From Cloeon dipterum (Eukaryota; Arthropoda; Insecta; Ephemeroptera; Baetidae), in NCBI RefSeq assembly GCF_949628265.1, contig NC_088789.1:30745883-30809882 (forward strand): 64,000 nucleotides of DNA. Direction: 5' to 3'. Below are positions 1 through 11,084 of the stretch, in pieces (the stretch's first letter is position 1; every line of letters starts with the position of its first letter). The notes beneath the pieces are model-generated. The model ran no database searches. It was not told the DNA's origin and saw only the letters and a list, made by a program, of their open reading frames with translations. A program made the translations under genes and the position numbers.

Positions 1-728
1 AGAATTTCTGTTATCCTGCAATTAGATTTGCCACAATTACATCGCGGGATTAAAGGAAAATGAATCAGACGCGTTTGTTTACTTCTAGGTTCTTGGCAAA
101 TGCTGAATTGCAGTTTTCGGCCTTAAATTACGTGGCTGTGACACTTTTGATGATGAATAAATTTTTTCTTCCTTGATATCGTTTAAAAATTTAATAAAAT
201 TTTTATTTTCGCATGTATTTTAGCTAAAGGAAATAAAAGAGCCACATTAAAACATTTTTAACTATTTGGCAGCTGGTAAACAGCTGTAGAGTTGAGGGAT
301 GAATAATGAAATCGCAAAAAAAGAGTGAAATCAGAGCTCTGCTGCTGCCACTGCAAGAGATCCAATTTCGCAAGTCGTCGCGCATATGCGGTAGTCCACA
401 GTGCAGTTATGCAAACTCGAGAGTATTATTTAATAATATGATCGTGTAATTTCATCACGATTTAAAAGAGGGATTCACGATGGCGATTTTTTTCAATAAA
501 ATCATGAACATATTCGAGGATTGAAAGACGCAGTCTTTTAATGGGGCTAAAATTAATTTCTACACTTAATACTACTGGCCATTACAAATCATTTAAAAGT
601 AATTTTTAGTTTTTTGGCTGGAACTATACACTATACACAATATTCATGAATATTTCAAGCTTTTTACTGAAAATTGAGTTGTGCAGATTGGTAAAGAAGT
701 TCTCAGAGTTTGAAACTCACAAAAACCA
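1..728. other. Intergenic region with duplicated segment
   Basis: No gene seen. The sequence is AT-rich. From about 230 to 410 it is nearly identical to about 5285-5425, the same flank of the second DM9 copy, so it is part of one segmental duplication. Confidence 0.6.
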
Positions 729-1561
729 CTATTTCCTTTTCTTGCACAAAATCTCATATCTCTCCTTGATTTTTAGAACCTCATCATTCTTCCGAATGTA
801 GAGAATCTCGCGAAAAATCATGCCGACAAGGAAGACGCCGTCGACTTCGCATCGGCCAATTAGATACCATTCGTGCCCTTTGTTCTTGATGGCATATCCG
901 TCAGACGGAATGCAGTTCCATTTTTTAGCATCGTACGGCCGCCAGAAAAAGTCCTTTCCGATCAAAGCAAAGTATTGCTGCCTCTCGATGAAGGGGCTTT
1001 TAGCGCAGTCGGGCAAGACCCCGACCACGCCCACCTCGGGCAGCAGCATGCCAGGCACGTAGCCGTAATAGGGAGTCAAGATGACCCCCACGTGGGCTGG
1101 GTGAACAAAAATGTCTTCGTCGTCGATGCAGAATGCGTTCGCAGGCACACAGCCGTTAGCCGCGTAGGCCCAGTCTTCTGTCTTTTCGTTGTCCGTAGAT
1201 TGCCCGTGAACTGAAAATTAATGAAGTGGGATGTTAGACTTCCTGGATAATCCCTCAAATAGCATACCTGCATGAGAAGTAGGTCGCTCAAGGTCAAGGA
1301 GATGCTTAGAATTAATGGAATTGTCCATGGGCGAATCTATCGAGAAGAAAAATAATTGTTATTAGCGTACAAGTGGTTAAGATTATCCGGCAGCTTTTAT
1401 AATTTGAAAATTAATATTTAATGCGAAAGGTTTCAACGGAAATTGCCTCTGATCAAAATTATAAGTCCAAAGAAAATCCCCTAAATTCAGCTTTAACTTT
1501 TGTAGCCCGCAGTTAATAAATTCAGGAATTACTTACCGTCACAATACTCAAATGAGGCCAT
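729..1561 (-). CDS. DM9-domain (DUF3421-like) protein, 3 exons
   Basis: Spliced model on the minus strand: exon 1 1561-1537, exon 2 1336-1268, exon 3 1210-729, giving 191 residues. Phases agree across both introns (donors gtaagt and gtatgc; acceptors after tag and cag). Exon 3 carries the domain: a Trp-Arg-Pro segment, an IPSDGYAI turn, a GHEWYLIGRCEVDG core and a terminal YEILC. This matches the pattern of DM9 repeats (an IP..A..G turn, a Y-x-GR-x-x-x-x-G core and a YEVL end). DM9 proteins of insects and molluscs include mannose-binding and immune-related members, but I cannot give this protein a specific role. No convincing signal peptide lies in this frame. A broken paralogue is at 5602-7035. 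The assignment is by pattern only. Confidence 0.75.
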
Positions 1562-1596
1562 GATAGATGTGTGGTTAACGTGGGTTACAGGAGCAC

Positions 1597-2719
1597 CAAT
1601 CAATCGATCCGGTCACGGTCAGGCCGCCGTACAGCAGGAGACAGGAGACTGCGGTTGCTGGATCGCTGCGAGATTCTCTCCACTTGGAAATAGTGATCTT
1701 TCCAGAGAGACGCGCATAAGTTAAGCTCTGCGCATCCAGCGCGCGCACTTTGCTCTCTATTATCACAAGTTAAATTTCAGAGTTTTTACCACCGGCGCCG
1801 TTATTTGATGGTGTCAAAAGGGCGCACAAGTTGACCTAAAACATAAATCATGACCACAGATTATAAAGAGACCGAGAAATTCGCGTGCAAAGTGTAAAAG
1901 CAGCGAGAGTAGTGACATCTGCCATTCAACAGCGAGAGCAGAGAAGTACAGGCAATCCGATCAGTCACGTGACTCAACTCTGCGATCTGATTGGCCAAGA
2001 TCATCGGCGCATCTCTTTTTTTCTCCCTCTAAACCGCGCGCGCCTGGTCTCAGCCAATCAGATGGCGGAATTGAGTCACGTGACTTCTCCTTCAGCGTTG
2101 TGTGCTTCTATGCACAGACAACAGATGTCTCTGCCACGCTGGAGGCTTTAAGCATGGCGACGACGAATTGCATGCATGAACGCCGAACGCCTCTCTCTGG
2201 TAAACTCACCTCAAAGCGAAGGGAGACTCATGAGTCATTAACCCAGCTGATAGAGCATTCCAAGAATCGAAGTGGTGGGATGGCTTGCCGCGAGTGGCGG
2301 ATGTGTTTGGCGAACTAATCAGTAATCAGAGCGGCTATCCCGTTGTGCTCTTGTTTTTGCCGGAGTGGCGCCGCCTTATTTAAGTGAGCTCCTCTTCCCT
2401 GCATGGTGATTTAAATGAGTGAACATTTTTTAGATTCGTCATAATATATTCGAGCTGGCTATTTTTTTACAAATGAATGATTTTTTATCGAACTGTAAAA
2501 TTTAATTATTTCTAAAATAAATTAGCCAGCCCACATTGATAAAATTAAAGAACAGGTGCAAATCAGCTGTTTAGCTGACTCGTCTATCTTTGTGGTAGAG
2601 GGTGAAAAGTGAAATTAAAGTGGGCGGAGTAAATAATAACAGGCGAAAGTGTCGCGGCGATAAAGCTGCCTTCTTGCACTTTGTGAAGTTGGACTGTTTG
2701 TTTTGTGACGTGCATACAA
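1597..2719. other. Upstream region of the DM9 gene
   Basis: No convincing gene. It holds the presumed promoter of the minus-strand DM9 gene and, further out, an E-box/CCAAT palindrome at about 1958-2086. Short open frames here lack coding character. Confidence 0.5.
1958..2086. promoter_or_regulatory. Palindrome with CACGTG and CCAAT motifs
   Basis: The left arm has gtcacgtgactcaa followed by ctgattggcc. The right arm repeats both in reverse order and orientation: gccaatcagat, then ttgagtcacgtgac. Arms are about 40-45 bp with a pyrimidine-rich spacer of similar length. Each arm carries a perfect E-box (CACGTG) and a CCAAT box. It could be a bidirectional promoter element or a small foldback transposon carrying these sites. 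Confidence 0.5.
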
Positions 2720-3808
2720 ACTTTGAAACTAAGCAATTATGTAAATAAATATTTTAATTAAGTTGAACAAAAAATGCTTACCACGTCAATTCGTGCCTAC
2801 AGCAGTCGTTCATAATTCTTATTTCTGCAGCAAATTCACTTTCCGCACGACACCACGCCGTTTCATTCAACCGTTCATTCGTTCAACTGGCGTTCAGCGT
2901 TCGGCGTTGGCGTGCTTAGATCGGAGAAGAGGATTTGGATTGATACTTAACCTGATTTAATTGGATTTTCTTCAAATTACATTAAAACATAAATTTTAAT
3001 TTAATATTGAATTGAAAAATTGTGCAGAAACAAAATTGATCAATAAAAATTAAGAGACACAGCTTAAGATTCTGAACTCCCGATTGCACTCTCTAGAGAG
3101 CAGCTGCCATGCGATCATATGCGGTACTGCGGTAGAGACTAGAGAGCTTAACAAGAGAGGAGTGCACAGGGGAGAGCGCGCGCAGAGCTGCTGTACTTCA
3201 CAGCGAAATTTTCAGTCCCATATAAACCGGTTGCGCCTGATCATGTGAGCTTTTTTGGCAAATTTCTGATTCCAACCGTTCGCACGCGGACCAAATTAAC
3301 GTGGCGTTTATGTTAGACTGAAAAATTCGCTGGGAAGTACAGCAGCTCAGCGCGTTCTCTACTTTGTGCGCTCCTCTGTTGATAAGTTCTCTACCGCAAA
3401 TTACCGCATGGCAGCCGCCTGCGCTTTAGAGAGTGCAATCGAGAGTTAAGAACCTAAAGCTGTGTCTATTAATTTGTATTGATAAATTTTGTTTCTGCAA
3501 ATTTTTCATTTTAATATTAATTTAAAATTTCCATTTGAATGTAATTTGAAGAAAATCCGGTTAAATCAGGTTAAGTATCAATCCAAATCCTCTTCTCCGA
3601 TCTAATCACGCCAACGCATACTCCGGGTACTTCCCGCTGGCGCGCTACTCAAACGATTGGAAGTTGGATCGAAACAGTGGGTGTGGAAAGAGAATTTGCT
3701 GCAGAAATAAGAATTATAAACGACTGCTGTAGGCACGAATGGACACGGTAGGCAATTTTTGTTCAACTCGATTAAAATATCTATTTACACACTGCTTAGT
3801 TTCAAGGT
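2720..3808. mobile_element. Foldback element C, long inverted repeats
   Basis: A nearly full-length inverted repeat of about 1.09 kb. The left arm begins actttgaaactaagcaatta. The right arm ends with its diverged complement (actgcttagtttcaagg). Arms of at least 300 bp include matching blocks for the caattcgtgcctacagcag and tttctgcagcaaatt stretches, and the centre (3100-3420) is itself partly palindromic. No transposase frame is seen, so this is a non-autonomous foldback/MITE-like element. Target-site duplication not resolved. Confidence 0.65.
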
Positions 3809-5284
3809 TTTTCTCCAAACAAAATGATGGTGGATGAGTGATGAGTCATTGAAGTGGTGGCCGTAATGCTTTGAGAACTCAACGAAATTGCGTCATAAAT
3901 ATATCAGTAAATTATAATTTATATTAAAATTTTGGCATTTCGTTTACTACATTTATTTTCAAAGGAAAAAGTGGAGAAAATCTGAGTCCAAGCTGGAAGA
4001 AATCGAGTTGTCAAAGGGCGGAAAACATGAAGACAATCAGGTTGGTGCAATTAAAAATCGTCTACATTTTGGTTTTAAAAGTTATTTATTTTTGTGCACT
4101 ATCGGTAAAATACGAATGTTGCAAAACAAGACTGGAGCTTCCGCACTGCAACGCAAGTAAAGGTTTGAGCCGCCCAATTTTTGACAGCTGCTGGCTAAAC
4201 CACCTTAAAGAGGAATGATAGTGAATTTCCCCGCAAAATCCTTTAACACACATACAGATTGGGTCCTAAAAATCATGTACGGTTAAAAAAATAGATAGGC
4301 AGCACTGTAAATTTTCGAGAAAATCGGCCTCAAACTTAGCATTGTTTTAAATTGAGAATTTTCAACGGAATTGTGCAATCGCGATTTTCTCTGAAATTCC
4401 GCATTTCCCCAAAAAAAGACTGGCTGTCCGATAGATCTCGATGAGAGGATTTTAAATCATGTGAGAAAACAGAGTGCAGCGCTGTAAATTTCGGAGAAAA
4501 TTGGCAAAAACAATCTGATTGGTCAGCGTCCAGCGCTGCTGGCCAACAGAGGGGGGCGTTTCACGCCGTCACTTCTGGTTGCATTACAGAAGGTGGCCGG
4601 CTCGCAACTTAATTATCATTTTAATGACGTTTTCATTATCACAAAAATTTGAAATTTTCGCACATGGTAATCAATAAATCTGTCCTTGGAAATCAATAAA
4701 AAATTTATTTATATTATACGCAGTCTCTGATAGCCATAAGGGTCCGAGTTTGCCTCTGAAAATCATTGAAATTATTAAAATGACAAAAATATTTTTTCTG
4801 AGATGATTCTAGAATAAATTAACTTAATTTTGGGTATTTTATTTTTCCCAAAAAATTTAAATGTTCTTTATCGGCCAGCTGAAATTTTCAGACGGTTTTT
4901 TTCGAAAATGGTAAATTTGAGAAAATTTTGCTGAGTGGGGAAAACTGTAAATTTAATCAGCTTTCAGAATTTAGGCAGTATTTAACGCCACTATGACAGG
5001 TGAATTTTAATTAAGCCAAACATAATACCCCATTTAAAAATCTGCAATTTTTGAAGAAATAAAAAATTTCTTTCAAGACTCAAAAGCACTATTTTGTATT
5101 TTCTCACTATTAAATTTTCATAATTTTTCTCTTGCCGGAAGCAATTAATTTCCTTTGCTAAAAAAAGAGGGCGTAACCGGTAAAATTCGAAAAATGGGAT
5201 TTTTGGGCACTTTTGGTCAGAAGTACATGGGAAAAATAGGTCGGTTAGGGTTAACTTTACATAAAATTTCATTTTTTTAAATAA
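3809..5284. other. Repeat-bearing intergenic stretch
   Basis: No supported gene. A 63-codon frame at 4027-4218 on the plus strand starts with a hydrophobic stretch, but its end runs into the boundary of a TTAA-flanked transposon (TTAA at 4205-4208 then agaggaatgata). That boundary and the internal block near 4302 (gcactgtaaattttcgag) match the element at 55134-55568. The matching right end was not located here. Confidence 0.45.
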
Positions 5285-5601
5285 AAAAATAAAAAAGAGC
5301 CACATTAAAACATTATTAATTATTTGGCAGCTGGTAAACAGCTGTAGAGTTGAGGGATGAATAATGAAATCGCTAAAAAAGAGTAAAATCAGAGCTCTGC
5401 TGCTGCCACTGCAAGAGATTAATTGGGCTAAAATTAATTTCTACACTTGATCCTGGCCATTGGAAATCATTTCAAAGTAATTTTTAATTTTTTGGTTGGA
5501 CTTATGTACACAATATTGGTAAATATTTAGATCTTTTAACTTAAAATTAAGTTGCGCAGATTGGTATAGAAGTTCTCAGAGTTTTAAACTCACAAAAACC
5601 A

Positions 5602-7035
5602 CTATTTCTTGCACAGAATCTCATATTTCTCTTCGATTTTAAGAACCTTATCATTCTTCCGAACGTAGAGAATCTCGCCGATTATCATGCCGACAAGGAA
5701 GACGCCGTCGACCTCACATCGGCCAATTAGATACCGTACGTGCCCTTCGTTCATGATGAAAAACGCTTCACGCGGAATGAATTTATACCTTTTATAATCG
5801 TAAGGCCGCCAGAAGAAATCATTTCCGATCAAAGCAAAATAGTGCTGCCTCTCATTGAAGGGGTTGTGGGTACAATAAGAGGATAGGCTGCGTGGAATTT
5901 AGACTTCCCAACAATTCTGGTTTGAGCGATGACTTTATTTAGCCAGGTAGACAGATTGAACTGTGGAAATATACATTTCATGAATAACTTGAATAACATA
6001 AATATCATTGAGAATAAGATCTCTTAACTAGCAGATTAAAATTCAAAACGTACAAATAGTTTCAGCAATAAACGAGTTAAAGAACACATTAAAACATCAA
6101 AGAAAATAATACAAATTTCTCACCCCTGGTCGGGTTCCAATTGTTCGTGTCTAACACGCGCGCTCAAAACGGCCTTGCGCGGATTGCTTAATTACAAGCG
6201 TGCAATTCTGCAAACCAACATTATATTCAATAAAAGGCAATAAAAAATATAAACCAATATAAATAAAAGCACTAAAATCACTTCACAAATATATTCAGTA
6301 AAAATACCTCGATTCTTGAATCGGCTCCGAGGGAACTAAGAAATGCACTTATGACTGCTCGACCGCTGCAAGGCAAGTGCGTATGTTACCTGCTGCAGCG
6401 ACGAGGGCGGAGCAAAGGTAACTCGCCGTGCAGGTTGCATACTCTGCACGGCGGTCCCCATAGGGTTTTTAGCGTCGTCGGGCAAAACTCCGACCACGCC
6501 CACCTCGGGCAGCAGCATGCCAGGGACGAAGCCGAAATCGGGAGTTAAATGTGCTCCTACGTGGGCTGGGTGGTCAAAAATGTCGTCGTCGTCGATGCAG
6601 AATGCGTTCGCAGGCACACAGCCGTTAACAGAAAAAGCCCAGTTCGGCGTTACGTTGACCACTGGTTGCCCGTTAACTAAAAATTAATGAAGCGTTAATG
6701 TTAGACTTTCTGGATAATCCCTCAAAAAGCATACCTGCATAAGAAGTAGAAGGAAGCTCATAAGGTCAAGGAGATACTTAGAATAAACGGAAAGGTCCAT
6801 GGGCGAATCTGTCGAGAAGAAATATATTGTTAATAGCGCACTATACGTGGTTAAGATTATCCGGCAGCTTTTATAATTTGAAAGTTAATATTTAATGCAA
6901 AAGGTTTGAACGTAAATTGCCTCTGACCAAAATTATAAGTCCAGAGAAAATCCCCTAAATTCAGTTTTAACTTTTGCAGCCCGCAGTTAATAAATTCAGG
7001 AATTGCTTACCGTCACAATGCTCAAACGAGGCCAT
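5602..7035 (-). pseudogene. Broken second copy of the DM9 gene
   Basis: Duplicate of the 729-1561 gene. Exon 1 (7035-7011) and splice sites are conserved. Exon 2 (6808-6735) is 74 bp instead of 69, a net 5 bp gain that throws exon 3 out of frame. Exon 3 starts at 6676, keeps the PANAFCIDDDDIF and PEVGVVGVLPDDAKNP blocks, then is split by about 600 bp of inserted DNA (5866-6462). It resumes from the Phe-Trp-Arg-Pro segment to the YEILC end. The two lesions make a functional full-length product unlikely. In its shifted frame exon 2 reads as a Leu-rich, signal-like peptide, which I treat as coincidence. Confidence 0.75.
5866..6462 (-). mobile_element. Insertion in the DM9 pseudogene, possible LTR remnant
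   Basis: Comparison with the intact DM9 copy defines a 597 bp insertion flanked by a probable 5 bp target duplication (gggtt at 5861-5865 and 6463-6467). On the minus strand it starts TATGGGGACC and ends GTACCCAC. It contains ttggaacccgaccagg (about 6125-6145), which resembles the primer-binding region found next to an LTR. No protein domain survives. It is best described as an LTR-retroelement-derived insertion of uncertain class. Confidence 0.45.
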
Positions 7036-7149
7036 GATAGATGTGTGGTTAACGTTGGTACAGGAGCATTCACGTGCCCCCAAGTTAAAAAATTTCGCGC
7101 CGCGTTCTCTGTTCCAAGAAAATTTTTTATTAAGCAGTTTGTACTCAAT

Positions 7150-7338
7150 ATGTCGATTGTCTTAAAAACAGTGTTTGTCGTGTTAGTTGCAAATTTATGT
7201 AGCTCGCAAGCAGTGTTCGCAAAATCGGCAAAACCGAATTTTTTCAGGAAATCCCCACTGAAGTGCAAAAAATGTTTTAAGTGGCTTTTTATACAATTTT
7301 GCGCATTTTTTCAAAACATGCATTTTTATGGGAGATAA
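7150..7338 (+). CDS. Candidate small secreted cysteine-containing peptide
   Basis: An ATG at 7150 opens 62 codons. The first 24 residues look like a signal peptide (basic start, hydrophobic VFVVLVANLC core, small residues before a likely cut after Ala). The remaining 38 residues are basic, aromatic and contain three cysteines. The frame lies just beyond the breakpoint of the DM9 duplication, has no recognisable homologue and shares its DNA with an antisense frame. It could be chance; no promoter or poly(A) signal supports it clearly. Confidence 0.2.
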   Translation: MSIVLKTVFVVLVANLCSSQAVFAKSAKPNFFRKSPLKCKKCFKWLFIQFCAFFQNMHFYGR

Positions 7339-9529
7339 AAAAATTCTCACGATGGATAACCGAAAATAGGAATTCTTACAAAATCAGTATAAAATCCACT
7401 GATGGTTTTACCAATAGACTGTACATTTAAACTCTTCAATCATCATAACTTTCCAAAATTTCAGCTTTTTACGGCGCGCAATATGGCTTTTTCGGGGTTC
7501 AATTCGGAAAAAGGCAGTAAACCCCAAAACTGATGGTATTGCTAGCTGATTTTTTGTACATTGCGAAATTGACGAACCCTGTGACTTATAAAAACCGATT
7601 TCCCGCCTAATGCACTTCTTTTATCTGAAAACATCATTGCTCCTATTCTTTAAATAAATTTTAATTATGATCATTTGAAAGGAAAAAACAGACGTGTTAC
7701 AAAAATCTTCATAAACCTTACTTTTGGCGTCTATTTTATAGCATAAAACGCAACTTATAGCGGGTTCACCAATTTTGCTGTTTTACTGTTTTAAAGCGTT
7801 CTGCGCATACAACAAACGGTGATTTGACATTGCGAAATTGGCGGGAAAAGAACAGTCGCTTAAATTTAATATGCTCTTTCAATCGATAATCCTAAAACCG
7901 ATCATCTAAGGCTGCGCAGTAGGTTTGTGCGTATTACACGCATGCGCAGTAGGTTTCTACGCATGATAAACATGCGCATTGAGTACAATTAGAGCCTTTA
8001 GGTTGCGAAGATCATGTAACCTTCCACTGCGCATGCTTTTACCGCTGTAAAACGCTCTGCGCATACAACAAACGGTGATTTGAAATTGCAGAATTGGCGG
8101 GAAATGAAGTTGTTAAAATTTAACCATGTTATTTTGATTGATTAGCCTAAAAGCGATAATCTAAGGCTGCGCAATATGTTTGTAGGCATTGCATGCATGC
8201 GCGGTAGGTTTCTGCGCATCGCACGCATGCGCAGTTGACATAATGATTGACACTTACGCAATTTTTAGTTGATGCATGAATTTTTAAAATTTCAGGCCAT
8301 CTCAAAAATTCCCAAAAATGAAAATGGTGTGTATTATTTTATTGAGTTGAGATATCATCCTCTCATTTTTACCAATTAACTTATTTTTCCGTTTTGAATA
8401 ATCTTTCAACTGAAAAAACATCGCAGGTCAAAGGCTAGGGTCTTCTTTTTCGATCTTTTACAAGAATTTCAGGTTGATATACCCTTAAAATTTTATTTAG
8501 GTTCATGACAAAAGAAAGCCCATGCTTATTCTGCACAGGTACAACAAAAGTTTCAGGGTGGAAATTGAGAAAGTTAAATTGTAATATAATTTTAAAGTTT
8601 AAAAACCGGAAATTGATTTAATAAAATAATTTTTTCTTGTCCTAGTAATAAAAATATACCAAATTGAGGTCAATTATAACTTTCAGGGTTTGATCCTGAG
8701 TGTCCAATCATACGAAAAAATATTTAAAATATTTTTCAGCTCGTAAATTAATTTAAAAAAGAAGAACATGTACCTTGCTGGCTCCCTTAATAAGAGTCCT
8801 TTATTATTGGGTTTCACAGCGAGAAGAAATAGAGGTTGCCGCCAGCAGAGACTATGAATGGAATAGCAAAGTGCAAGGGTCCTGAGGGTCGAATTAAGTA
8901 AAGTGGATATTATTTTCCAAACTAGAGGGCGAATGCAACGAGTGGACTTTATTCCCGCAAAATCAATATGAACGTATATGCGAGAAGTGCGCATGCGTGA
9001 GAGCTGGTTTGAGCACTTGCAGAGAGACGGTCTGCACGATTTACGAATGACATATTTGTCAGTTACGTAATTCTGCGGTTCATTCACTTCACTCGTTTAT
9101 TTTTGGTAATTAGTTATCTCCAAATTGTTCTGCTCCTTGGAATGCTAGCGCCTAAACTGAAAATAATAACAGAGACACGGACGAGCCAGTATTCCAGCCG
9201 ACCAATAAAATCATACTTTTTGCGATATCTTTAACTTTTAATTTAACAAACTAATGCTGAACTGAATACAGTTTCAAGCATTCACAGAGTGTGCAAAAGC
9301 AGGAATAATCTGAAATCATAAATAACATGCTATTTTTGCAAGTTTTGATGAAAAACCAAAAAATAATTCTTTCGATACTAAATTTTGTTTGCAGCTTGCA
9401 GCCTTGACTAATTGTAAGCAGCGATGAGCAGACAAAAAAAAGAAGAAACCTGTGATAAATACCGGAAGTATTAGCAACGGTGAGTTATAAATATTAGCGT
9501 TGGAGTCGATTCATAAATTTTTAAATTAG
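7339..9529. other. Repeat-rich intergenic stretch
   Basis: No supported gene. It contains a direct duplication (7790-8240) and, at about 8880-9070, half of the foldback family whose fuller copy sits at 25471-25830 (shared tatgaacgtatatgcgaga and gcgcatgcgtgagagctgg blocks). A 134-codon minus-strand frame over the second repeat is rejected as coding. Confidence 0.5.
7790..8240 (+). repeat. Direct tandem duplication of about 250 bp
   Basis: Two diverged copies start at about 7792 and 8042. Both carry tctgcgcatacaacaaacgg, tgatttga, a ttggcggga block, ctaaggctgcgca and a terminal cluster of gcatgcgca motifs. CpG-rich GCATGCGC palindromes recur within each unit. Confidence 0.65.
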
Positions 9530-9569
9530 GAATGCTCGAGAGAGAGAAGAGCCGAAATATCCTCAGGAC

Positions 9570-11084
9570 ATGAAAATGGCTGAAGATGAGCAAAAAGATA
9601 GGCTAAAGACCAAACTTGAGTACGTCAAAGCGAATAGAGACCACTTCCCCTCTCTGCACTTCGCGGCCAGGGTGTCAGATATTGAGGTGTGCCGTCATCT
9701 CGTGGAACAGGAGGGCGCCGATATAAATGAATTATGCAGAAGATTTGGCGCTACTACTCTGCACTACGCCGCCATGAACGAACTTCACGGAGAAGCTTTG
9801 ATCGACTATTTCCTCGAGAAAAAGTGCAATCTTGAAAGAAGAGATAGATGTGATAAAAGAGCGATCGATTATGCGCTTAAAGCTAGAAATTTCGAGCTTG
9901 CAATCAAATTGTACTACTCATCACAGAATCTCAAAAGTTTTAAAAAAAGACAGAGCTTGCTTCACTTTTCTCTAAATGTCAACAACTTAGAATTCGCTAA
10001 ATTCGTCTCTACGAACGATGTGAAGTTGTGCAAGGATCTTGAATATGATTATGAAATTCTTCTGAAAGGATGCAAGTGTGGAGATGTGGCAATCTGCAAG
10101 TGGTTGCTTGAAGAGGTCAAAATTACCGACAAGTGGTTTTGGGGAGACAAATGGAAAAGCAATGTTCTTGGCCATGCAGCTGCGAATAGAAACTATGCAA
10201 GAGACGTCCTTCAATATCTGTTCTCAAGGTTACAAATCTCGACCGATGATCAAAAAAATGCTTATGGGTATGCTCTTGTGGCAGTAGTTAAAAGAAAACC
10301 TTTCATAGCTGAAAAAGCAGAAGAGTTAATTCAGTTGCTAGGCTGTAACATTAGGATGAAAGTATCAGGATATACTTTTATGCATTACGCCGTTACAAGC
10401 AATTTATTCTCATTGAAATTTTTGCACGGAAAGGACACAAGTCTGATCGACGAGGTCAGTGACGATGGCGCCACAGTTCTCCATTTCGCAGCAATTTTTG
10501 GAGACGTCAATATGTGCATGTGGCTGATAGAACACGGACAAGACATCTACGCTATGAACAAAAACAATCGTGGAAATTTCCTCCATTACGCTGCTCAGAA
10601 CGCAAAAAACGGACACTTGATCATTAAAAAATTTGGACACATCCTGCGCGACTTGGTGCATTACTTCGACAATTATTACTACACTCCCCTTCATTTGGCC
10701 CTGGTCAATGATAGACTTTCAAGCGCTAATGCTTTGCTTCAGCTCCGTGCTAATTTGAGACTTAAAAGAAAAGGAAACAACTTCCTTCACTTCTGCATCG
10801 TTATGGGCAAGTTGAAATCTGCCAAATTCGTGCACGCCAATAACAAAAATCTCATCAAGGAAAAGGGCGAAGGAGGAAAAACCACACTGCACATTGCTGC
10901 TGACAACTTTGATGAAGAAATCTGCGCATGGCTAGTGAGTGAGGGAGCCCATCCTGAAGAAACTACCACCGGAGGAAAAACTGTTCTAGAATCCACTTGC
11001 AGTGAGAACGCCAAGAAGTTTCTCCAATCACTCATCAGAACCAGAAAATGGACATATTTAAAAAAAATCGATTCATCGAATTAA
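9570..11084 (+). CDS. Ankyrin-repeat protein, 504 residues
   Basis: A single long frame made almost wholly of ankyrin repeats. The N-terminus is charged (residues 1-25). From about residue 25 to 495 there are roughly a dozen repeats with TLHYAA, FLHYAA, TPLHLAL and TTLHIAA cores, interrupted by degenerate units where the family uses less canonical helices. There is no signal peptide, membrane segment or catalytic domain, so it is probably an intracellular protein-binding scaffold. A second Met is at residue 3. A possible 50 bp 5' UTR intron runs 9480-9529 (donor gtgagt, acceptor aaattag). An AATAAA lies near 11138. The repeats resemble the ankyrin part of the large NACHT gene at 24-32 kb more than the four-gene family at 33, 48, 53 and 63 kb. 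Confidence 0.85.
   Translation: MKMAEDEQKDRLKTKLEYVKANRDHFPSLHFAARVSDIEVCRHLVEQEGADINELCRRFGATTLHYAAMNELHGEALIDYFLEKKCNLERRDRCDKRAIDYALKARNFELAIKLYYSSQNLKSFKKRQSLLHFSLNVNNLEFAKFVSTNDVKLCKDLEYDYEILLKGCKCGDVAICKWLLEEVKITDKWFWGDKWKSNVLGHAAANRNYARDVLQYLFSRLQISTDDQKNAYGYALVAVVKRKPFIAEKAEELIQLLGCNIRMKVSGYTFMHYAVTSNLFSLKFLHGKDTSLIDEVSDDGATVLHFAAIFGDVNMCMWLIEHGQDIYAMNKNNRGNFLHYAAQNAKNGHLIIKKFGHILRDLVHYFDNYYYTPLHLALVNDRLSSANALLQLRANLRLKRKGNNFLHFCIVMGKLKSAKFVHANNKNLIKEKGEGGKTTLHIAADNFDEEICAWLVSEGAHPEETTTGGKTVLESTCSENAKKFLQSLIRTRKWTYLKKIDSSN

Noticed and set aside
4027..4218. 63-residue hydrophobic-start protein
   Set aside because: Its C-terminal end is formed by the boundary of a TTAA-flanked transposon, and there is no other support.
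8683..9087. 134-codon minus-strand frame
   Set aside because: It lies over a fragment of a dispersed foldback element and has no recognisable domain.
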